Positions 58,305 to 64,000 of a stretch of 64,000 bases of DNA are shown one piece after another. The notes below the pieces were generated by a model. It was not told where the DNA came from and did no database searches. It saw only the letters and a list, made by a program, of their open reading frames with translations. Each line of letters starts with the position of its first letter. Position 1 is the stretch's first letter. The position numbers and the translations under genes were made by a program. The DNA comes from Osedax fenrisi (taxonomy: Eukaryota; Annelida; Polychaeta; Sabellida; Siboglinidae): assembly GCA_964019155.1 (NCBI GenBank), contig OZ025240.1, positions 36,064,269 to 36,128,268 of the forward strand. Direction: 5' to 3'.

Positions 58305-59141
58305 TAGTGCTGTAAATGAACTCACTTTTTAAAGTATCGATATATGTTCGAACAACATTTTTGAAGTATCGATACTTGTTCGAACAATATTTGTTATGTG
58401 AATATTTTGATATTTTAAATATATATACTTATCACTGTAAAATATTTTTTAAAGTAGTACTTACGTTGAATCATTGTATAAAAGTATAAAATGTATACAG
58501 TAGGGATGTTCACGGGTCACAATTGTGATGTTTCGAAACAGTTTCGAAACCAGAGCCAACTGTATCGATACCAACAATTTGTGAATTCACAAGTTTCTAA
58601 ACCAATAATGAAACCAGATGACAATGTTTCGAAACCAATAATGATACCAGGCAAAAATGTTTCGAAATTCATTTGTATTTGAATTAGTTATTAATGAATG
58701 ATTAATAAAAAAATTACTTATTATTTACGAATTATAAACAATATACAATATAAGATGATGATATAAATTATATATTATATGTATAGTTACATCATAGTAC
58801 ATTGTATACTATACAATGTATTCTATCATTTATCAAATAAAAATGGTTTACATAACATTTATGTTTTTTACGTTTTTAACATTTATAATATATTGTTAAA
58901 TATCAATTAAGTTTACATATTAAGATTAATTATATTATCAAACATATAATCGAAAGTTCGATAATTGCATAAAAAGTTCGAAGTACTAAAGTTCGATACT
59001 TGAATTCAAAGTTCGAATTTCGAAGTTCGAAAGTTCGAAATTTGTAAATTTCGAAACCGAAATCTTTTTCAAAGTTCGAAGTATCAGAGTTCGATACTGT
59101 TCGATATTTGTTCGAAATATTCGAGTTTATTTACAGCACTA
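58305..59141. mobile_element. 837-bp non-autonomous hAT-like element
   Basis: Termini TAGTGCTGTAAATGAACTC (58305) and complement TAGTGCTGTAAATAAACTCG (ending 59141). A perfect 8-bp duplication GTTGGTAG flanks it (58297-58304 and 59142-59149), the known hAT target length. Subterminal DNA is rich in TTCGAA and TATCGATA motifs, likely transposase-binding repeats. The 63-codon frame at 58491 consists of VSKPIM-type repeats derived from these motifs and is not a transposase. It interrupts LINE L-F. Confidence 0.85.
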
Positions 59142-59229
59142 GTTGGTAGTAAACAGTTTTCAAGTTGTTTTGTGAGTAGAGGCAATTGGGAAATTGTCCG
59201 TTAGTTGGAAATTATATATATATATATAT

Positions 59230-60375
59230 TAGTGATCTAAATGAGCCAAAATGTCCTGCTTCGAAACAACTGAAACATCCTAAATGTATGTTTCGAAACA
59301 TCTGAAACATCTGAAACATCCTAAATTGTCGCTCTAAAAACATAAACAAAAATGTTTCATAACATACATAAGCCAATTATTCAAATTCGATGCATCGTAT
59401 TAGATTGTCAAACTTGTTTACAGGATTATATTTTTTAAATTGACTGCGAACTAGATTTTCATACTTGCTTTCAAACTAGATTTACATACTCGATTCGATT
59501 TGTCATAGGTACTCAATTGTCGAAATAAATTGTAAAATTAGATTGTGTTATCATACTTGATCTTCAAACTAGTTTATATGATTAATTTATCAAACATGAG
59601 TGTGACTCTAGATTTTTATATTTGATTCGATTCATCGTATTAGATTGCCGAACTTGTGTACAGGATTATATTTTTGAAATTCACTGCGAACTAGATGTTC
59701 ATACTTGATTCGATTTGTTGTACTTGATTTCAAAATTAGATTGTCCTTTTATACCCGATTGTCATAATAGATTAGATTTTATTTCTTTCCTCTAATTAAA
59801 TGAGCGAACTTGATTTTCGTATTTGTTTATCTGGTTAGATTTTCTTACTTGATTGCAAACTAAATTTTAATATTCGATTCGATTTGTCGTACTCGATTGT
59901 TAAAACTAGACTGTATCATACATGATTTTCAAACTATTTTATCTGATTACATTATTGAACATATGTATGACTCTAGATTTTTATTTATAATAATATCAAT
60001 GTTAATCAATTGTATTTTAAAATTAAATAAGATATTTTTTTAATTACCATATTATAATCCATTACATTTTAATTTAAAATATTTATTTCAAAATTAATTT
60101 CTATAACTAATATATTATTATAAACGAAATTGCATTGCTTAGTATATAAACAAGTTATACATATAATAGATTGTTTAATTACCCTCTTCTATAATAATAA
60201 TTTTTGCATCCATTTGATACATTTTTTTAAATTGAAATAAAATGTAATCAATTTTTTTTTTTAATTTCAAATTTCAAAGATAATAAACTCGATCAAGCCA
60301 TGTGATCGGCTCGACTCGTTCTAGACGTTCACTAACCCGGGTCGGCTCGAAAAACTCGGCTCTTTTAGATCACTA
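59230..60375. mobile_element. 1146-bp non-autonomous hAT-like element in (TA)n
   Basis: Termini TAGTGATCTAAATGAGCC (59230) and complement TAGTGATCTAAAAGAGCCG (ending 60375). Flanks are ATATATAT on both sides, consistent with an 8-bp duplication but uninformative in a (TA)n target. Inside are about 240-bp imperfect repeats (for example CATCGTATTAGATTG at about 59396 and 59638). TAGTG starts and TTCGAAAC motifs resemble the element at 58305. No transposase frame. Confidence 0.75.
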
Positions 60376-60408
<33 letters not shown>

Positions 60409-60943
60409 CGTATATATGTGTGTATCTATATCTCTATTAGCGTATTTCCTCACTGTATTTTACTTCCTCACTTTTTAGTTTATTATAAATGAATAACAAT
60501 AATATAAACAATATTAACGAATTAAACGAATGCCCCACTCATGTTAATGTTAAACTAAGATAATAGTTCATTCTATTCTGGAATATATACAAATGAAATA
60601 CTTCATATATATATATATATATCGTCAGTTAATGAGGCTAATTTATTATTAGTTAATATTGTATCGAAAAACTCTAAATGATTTAATTAAGAAGTAATAA
60701 TTTTATTTTATTTATTACATTAATACGGCCGTGAATACCTATAGTTTATTTAATATATAATATCAGAATATAATAATCAAATTAAAATCGTATATGTTAA
60801 ACATTATATAAATCAAGAATATAACACATTATCTCTGTAGGTATCTGCCTATCTGCCTATCTGCAATACTAAAGCGTTATAACGTATTATACTATGACAC
60901 TACAAATTACTTAATACAATCCTACAATTTGTATAGGTATACC
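60376..60943. other. AT-rich region upstream of peptide gene C
   Basis: (TA)n/(GT)n at 60376-60425, AT-rich DNA, and a CTGCCTAT tandem at about 60845-60865. CCTACAATTTGT (60921-60932) just before the gene resembles the sequence before gene B. Confidence 0.45.
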
Positions 60944-61324
60944 ATGATGATCTCTACTGCACTACGCTTCACCTTGATAGTGTCGCTATTCATGCTTGTA
61001 TACATGTATACCATGGTGAACACGAAGAATAGGTCAGCAGCCTCTTTTGATGCTGATAAAGAGGCTAAAGTTCAGAAAATGAGGAGAATGATGCGATATG
61101 TAGATGAGCGTCGGTCAAAGGGTTACAAGTCTTCGTACGACGACGAACTAGCCGAGATACGAGTTAATGGTGATGATACTACAGCGGAGGAGGAGGAGGA
61201 GGAGAAGGAGGAGGCTGAGTGGATGAAGAGAGATGATCTCGTGATACCCATACAGAAAAAGACGACGCCGAATGTAGGTCAACCAATCATCGATGATATG
61301 AACATAACGCTGGTGAGAACATAA
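60944..61324 (+). CDS. secreted acidic peptide paralog C
   Basis: ATG at 60944 (or the next codon, 60947) gives 126 residues to TAA at 61322. The apparent earlier start at 60929 is TTG and not supported. The N-terminus (MISTALRFTLIVSLFMLVYM) is a signal peptide slightly lengthened against A by a TATACATGTATACC-derived insertion. Core QKMRRMMRYVDERRSKGYKS, SSYDDELAE, then DDTTAEEEEEEKEEAEWMK, closely matching A. C lacks the 9-residue segment that holds the premature stop in A. No cysteines. GC-richer than its flanks and intronless. Function unknown. Confidence 0.65.
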   Translation: MMISTALRFTLIVSLFMLVYMYTMVNTKNRSAASFDADKEAKVQKMRRMMRYVDERRSKGYKSSYDDELAEIRVNGDDTTAEEEEEEKEEAEWMKRDDLVIPIQKKTTPNVGQPIIDDMNITLVRT

Positions 61325-61616
61325 TCAGTCGTGAACGATAGTAAAAGTAAAGAACATTAACGGAAATATTATGAACTAAACACAACTGTTAAAAAGTCAA
61401 AAGTCAAAAATAAGTAAATATAATAGTAAAAATATTATAATTTAAATAATATTTATGTTTAATTGTGTATATATAAATATAATTTATAAATATAAATGTG
61501 TTTTTTTATTACTTATATATATATATATGTGTGTGTGTATATTACGTCATTATTATTATGTTATTTATTTATTTCCTTCTGGTCTATAGACCTATAGACC
61601 TATATACCTATATACC

Positions 61617-61664
<48 letters not shown>
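61325..61664. other. AT-rich 3' flank of peptide gene C
   Basis: AT-rich with (CTATATAC)-type and (TA)n repeats at 61585-61660. Would include the 3' UTR of gene C. Nothing else recognised. Confidence 0.45.
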
Positions 61665-62559
61665 CCTATAGGCAGAGCTGGGCAGTATCGCCGATACAGT
61701 ATCTATTAAGGCAAAAAATCAATATCGTAGATACATTTGTATTTGTATTTGTATCTATTATAAAAATTAAAAAAGTATTTGTAATCGTATCTATTAGTCA
61801 TAAATAGTATCTACGATACGTATCTACTAAGACAATTATTTAAGCAGATACATTTTATTAAATAATATATTCTTTGGTCATTATATTTATTTTATATAAA
61901 TATTTTATAATATCATTTTATAAATTAATTTTATTAAATAATATATTCTTTGGTCATTATATTTATTTTATATCAATATTTTATAATATCATTTTATAAA
62001 TTAATTTTAATATATATATATACATTATATATATATTTTTTAATAAAATATCTTTTGTAAATATTGAAATTAATTCATTGTTAAAAATTATGATATATCA
62101 ATTATAGTGATTTATTCTCAAAAACCATTATATACATTTATTGAAAACAAAGACATTATTTTGATAATATATTTTATATAATAATTTATTTATAATTCAA
62201 AATTATATATTATATAGAAAGATAAAATCATTTTAATAAATATTATAATTCTAAATAATAATAATTAATAATATATTAATAATTTATTTTTTGTATATTT
62301 GATAAATTACTATATTCATGTTTAACATTCGAAAGTAAAGGTCGCTGATTATTTTTAGTTGAAAAATAGTATATTGTAATAATGTTATTTATCTATAGTC
62401 TGTAATGGCTCATAGTATAATTTCAGATGAAATAAACGCTGGTACACTAAAATATTCATCGTGGGCATCATTAAATGTCAATAAATATCAACAAATGTAT
62501 TCTATATCATCTATTGAAGAACACGTTATAAGGTGTACATATTTAATATGTCATTTTAA

Positions 62560-62977
62560 AGGAGGTATCCCACTAGCAGTATTTCCGGAAATAATGTCCT
62601 GCAATATTTGTAGAAAGTTATTTTCTAGCAAGTTAACTACAATTTTAGTAGGTTACCCTATTACTTTCCTGCAACTTTTCGGAAAAATAGTAACTTTAAA
62701 GGGGGTATCCCACTACGAATTGCTAGAAAATCACTTTCTATAAAACATTTCCGGACATTATTTCCGTGTAAAGTGGGTATCCCACTACAAGATTTACCGG
62801 CAACTTACCGGAAATATTGTAACTTTAAAACCATCTTCTATCAAGTTGTAATGGGATACCATATAAAGTTAATATATTTCAGGCAAGTTGCGGGAAAGTA
62901 AGGGGTTTCCCAGTAAAATGATAGTTAACTTTATAGAAAATAGTTTCAAAGTTAAAATATTGTAGTGGGATACCCCC
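62560..62977. mobile_element. 418-bp nested element with TTAA flanks and internal copies of its terminus
   Basis: GGAGGTATCCCACTA (62561) and complement of the right end GGGGGTATCCCACTA (ending 62977) form the termini. TTAA is at 62556-62559 and 62978-62981, with an extra A on the left. The terminal phrase (G)GGTATCCCACTAC recurs in direct orientation at about 62702 and 62777 and inverted at about 62850. Motifs TTTCCGG and ACTTTAAA are also repeated. No transposase. A TTAA target suggests a piggyBac- or Kolobok-type source, unproven. Confidence 0.55.
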
Positions 62978-63016
62978 TTAATGTTCCTTGATATGTACTT
63001 TCAAATCGATATCGAA

Positions 63017-63059
<43 letters not shown>

Positions 63060-63096
63060 ATATGTATATATATAAATTTAATTGATATCTATATAC

Positions 63097-63150
63097 CAAA
63101 GATTTTGCGAAGATTTTGCGAAGATTTTGCGAACCTTAGAAAAATCTGTG
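63097..63150. mobile_element. 54-bp micro-MITE with 7-bp target duplication
   Basis: CAAAGATTTTGCGAAG at the left, AAAAATCTGTG at the right, same family as 1558 and 19513. TATATAC flanks both sides exactly (63090-63096, 63151-63157). The unit GATTTTGCGAA is present three times in tandem. It lies inside the hAT-like element. Confidence 0.65.
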
Positions 63151-63353
63151 TATATACTATGTACATTCTATATAATTATAATGTATTTGTATCTACTAAG
63201 ATGTATCTACTAAGAAAATTATGTATTTGTAATTGTATCTACTATGATTTTTTTTAAGTAATTGTAGTAGTATCTATTATAATAAAAAAGTGTGTAATTG
63301 TAATTGTATCTATTATACATTTTTCGAGTATCGTGCCCAGCTCTGCCGATAGG

Positions 63354-63800
63354 CCTGTTGGCCTATTTATATTTTAAATTGTATACCATACATATATGTT
63401 AGTATTATAATAAAAGTATGTATACATTACTATTCCTTATTACGGTTTTCTATGATAGAACATATTATATACCAATAAAATCCTTTTGGACTAATATACG
63501 AAGACATTTAGCCGATAAAGGCCATTCGAGCATGACATGTGTTCATGTTGTGAGTATATGTTTGCCGCACGTGAGATTGGAGCTATTTGATTCACTAATT
63601 TAATTTCATTATATATTATTATAGTTATGTTATTATCATATTTCTTTTGTTTTTGTTCTTTAATACTTATATATTTTTGTGTGGAATCCTTTCTCGAAAG
63701 CATATTGCTATTAAAGGGTTCCTTTTTTACTCATTATTTAACTATATTATATTGTATACATATGCCATGTGTATTAATTATTAATTTTTTTATATTATAC
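63354..63800. other. AT-rich DNA
   Basis: Two short open frames (63418 plus, 63491 minus) have no recognisable feature. Nothing else is supported. Confidence 0.45.
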
Positions 63801-63804
63801 AAGT

Positions 63805-63905
63805 AAAATAAATATAATTCACATACTTTTATTATTTGTATTCTATATATACGCTTTGGGAAATCATTTATGATTTATGTAAGTATTTAAATAAACTTTC
63901 AATAC
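63805..63905 (+). mobile_element. 3' tail fragment of LINE L-B
   Basis: ACTTTTATTATTTGTATTCT, GGGAAATCATTTATGATTTA and AAATAAACTTTCAATAC match the 3' UTR of the L-B copies at 17419 and 48236. It is another extreme 5' truncation or remnant, the fourth L-B trace in the window. Confidence 0.75.
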
Positions 63906-64000
63906 ATATTATAATGTTCCTGATTATATTTTTCTGATTGATTTATCTAAAATAAAAAATATTTATTTGTACTTAAATTATATACAATTAATATATATTT

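Larger units (their letters stand above)
56325..59215 (-). mobile_element. LINE L-F, split by two DNA transposons
   Basis: Minus-strand CR1-like RT in three blocks. 59215-59150: ISQLP-like piece before the palm. 58296-57932: palm region with PTKSIFLDFSCAFDTLDHN-like coding near 58150-58090. 57034-56325: FNYTLYADNIELH (YADD altered to YADN, about 56990-56960), SLVLSRLNYCNTFLIGKT, and FDDFTYINNTRLLRSSSTP. The C-terminal WNSLP region is missing at the SINE side. The element is dead, and provides a clean target to date the two insertions at 57037 and 58305. Confidence 0.75.
61673..63345. mobile_element. 1.67-kb hAT-like element with nested insertions
   Basis: Termini CAGAGCTGGGCAGTATCG (61673) and complement CAGAGCTGGGCACGATACTC (ending 63345), a hAT-type end. 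Flanks CCTATAGG (61665-61672) and CCGATAGG (63346-63353) are an 8-bp duplication with one mismatch. Subterminal GTATCTATTA and GTATCTACTA repeats occur at both ends. A 76-bp unit is tandemly duplicated at about 61853-62005. It carries a nested GGGGGTATCCC element and a 54-bp micro-MITE. The 112-codon frame at 62405 runs into the nested element and is not a transposase. Confidence 0.8.

Noticed and set aside
58491..58682. VSKPIM-repeat peptide inside a hAT-like element
   Set aside because: The repeats are translations of TTTCGAAACC subterminal motifs; no other coding support.
43903..61324. Peptide family as disulphide-rich venom-type toxins
   Set aside because: The mature regions lack cysteines and show no known toxin scaffold; only a signal peptide and acidic tail are shared features of many secreted proteins.
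62405..62743. 112-codon frame as a transposase
   Set aside because: It crosses the boundary of a nested element at 62560 and contains translated terminal repeats; no DDE, hAT-dimerisation or zinc-finger motif is visible.

Overview
This is an AT-rich nuclear segment from an animal (metazoan) genome, most likely an invertebrate. The evidence is (1) several different APE-type LINE retrotransposons, (2) a tRNA-derived SINE family, (3) hAT-like and other terminal-inverted-repeat DNA transposons, (4) dozens of long (TA)n tracts, (5) degenerate CCCTAA telomere-like repeats, and (6) GC-richer islets with ETS, NRF1, CREB and CACGTG-type sites typical of animal promoters. The species cannot be named from sequence alone. 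There is no bacterial operon structure, no rRNA, no CRISPR array and no recognisable housekeeping protein.

The only host-gene candidates I can support are three diverged copies of a small secreted, cysteine-poor acidic protein: A at 37302-37733 (-, broken by one stop), B at 43903-44223 (-, intact) and C at 60944-61324 (+, intact but shorter). They share a signal-peptide N-terminus (LRF motif), a core of the form IMRRTMRDVED-RS, a DDEL motif and, in A and C, a glutamate run.

Layout: 0-2 kb, GC-box triplet, a SINE and a 454-bp MITE. 3.0-3.4 kb, long (GA)n. 5.2-6.1 kb, a 968-bp MITE. 6.4 kb, an ETS/NRF1 promoter-like cluster. 8-12 kb, simple repeats. 12.1-13.5 kb, LINE L-A. 13.6-13.9 kb, promoter-like islet. 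17.4-19.4 kb, LINE L-B with a 583-codon open frame. 19.5-21.8 kb, a cluster of small foldbacks, SINEs and a palindrome. 23.2-23.5 kb, a decamer array of 30 units. 25.1-28.6 kb, LINE L-C. 30.2-30.7 kb, partial MITE. 31.7-33 kb, foldback, (TA)n and a regulatory islet. 33.6-35.4 kb, LINE L-E with a SINE inside. 37.3-44.2 kb, peptide genes A and B flanking LINE L-D and two SINEs. 45.2-46.1 kb, a second L-A. 48.2-51.6 kb, near-complete L-B with endonuclease. 52.3-52.9 kb, MITE. 54.0-55.3 kb, second L-C. 56.0-60.4 kb, a nest in which LINE L-F is split by a TA-flanked MITE and a hAT-like element, next to another hAT-like element. 60.9-61.3 kb, peptide gene C. 61.7-63.3 kb, a third hAT-like element carrying two smaller insertions.

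The most interesting signals are (i) a family of very small inverted-repeat elements flanked by 7-bp duplications, shrunk in one case to 37 bp, with similar micro-palindromes lodged in LINE reading frames; (ii) a group of MITEs with GGGG-type termini whose terminal phrase is repeated inside the element; and (iii) the peptide paralog family. LINE letters L-A to L-F are labels of mine; clade assignments are tentative.
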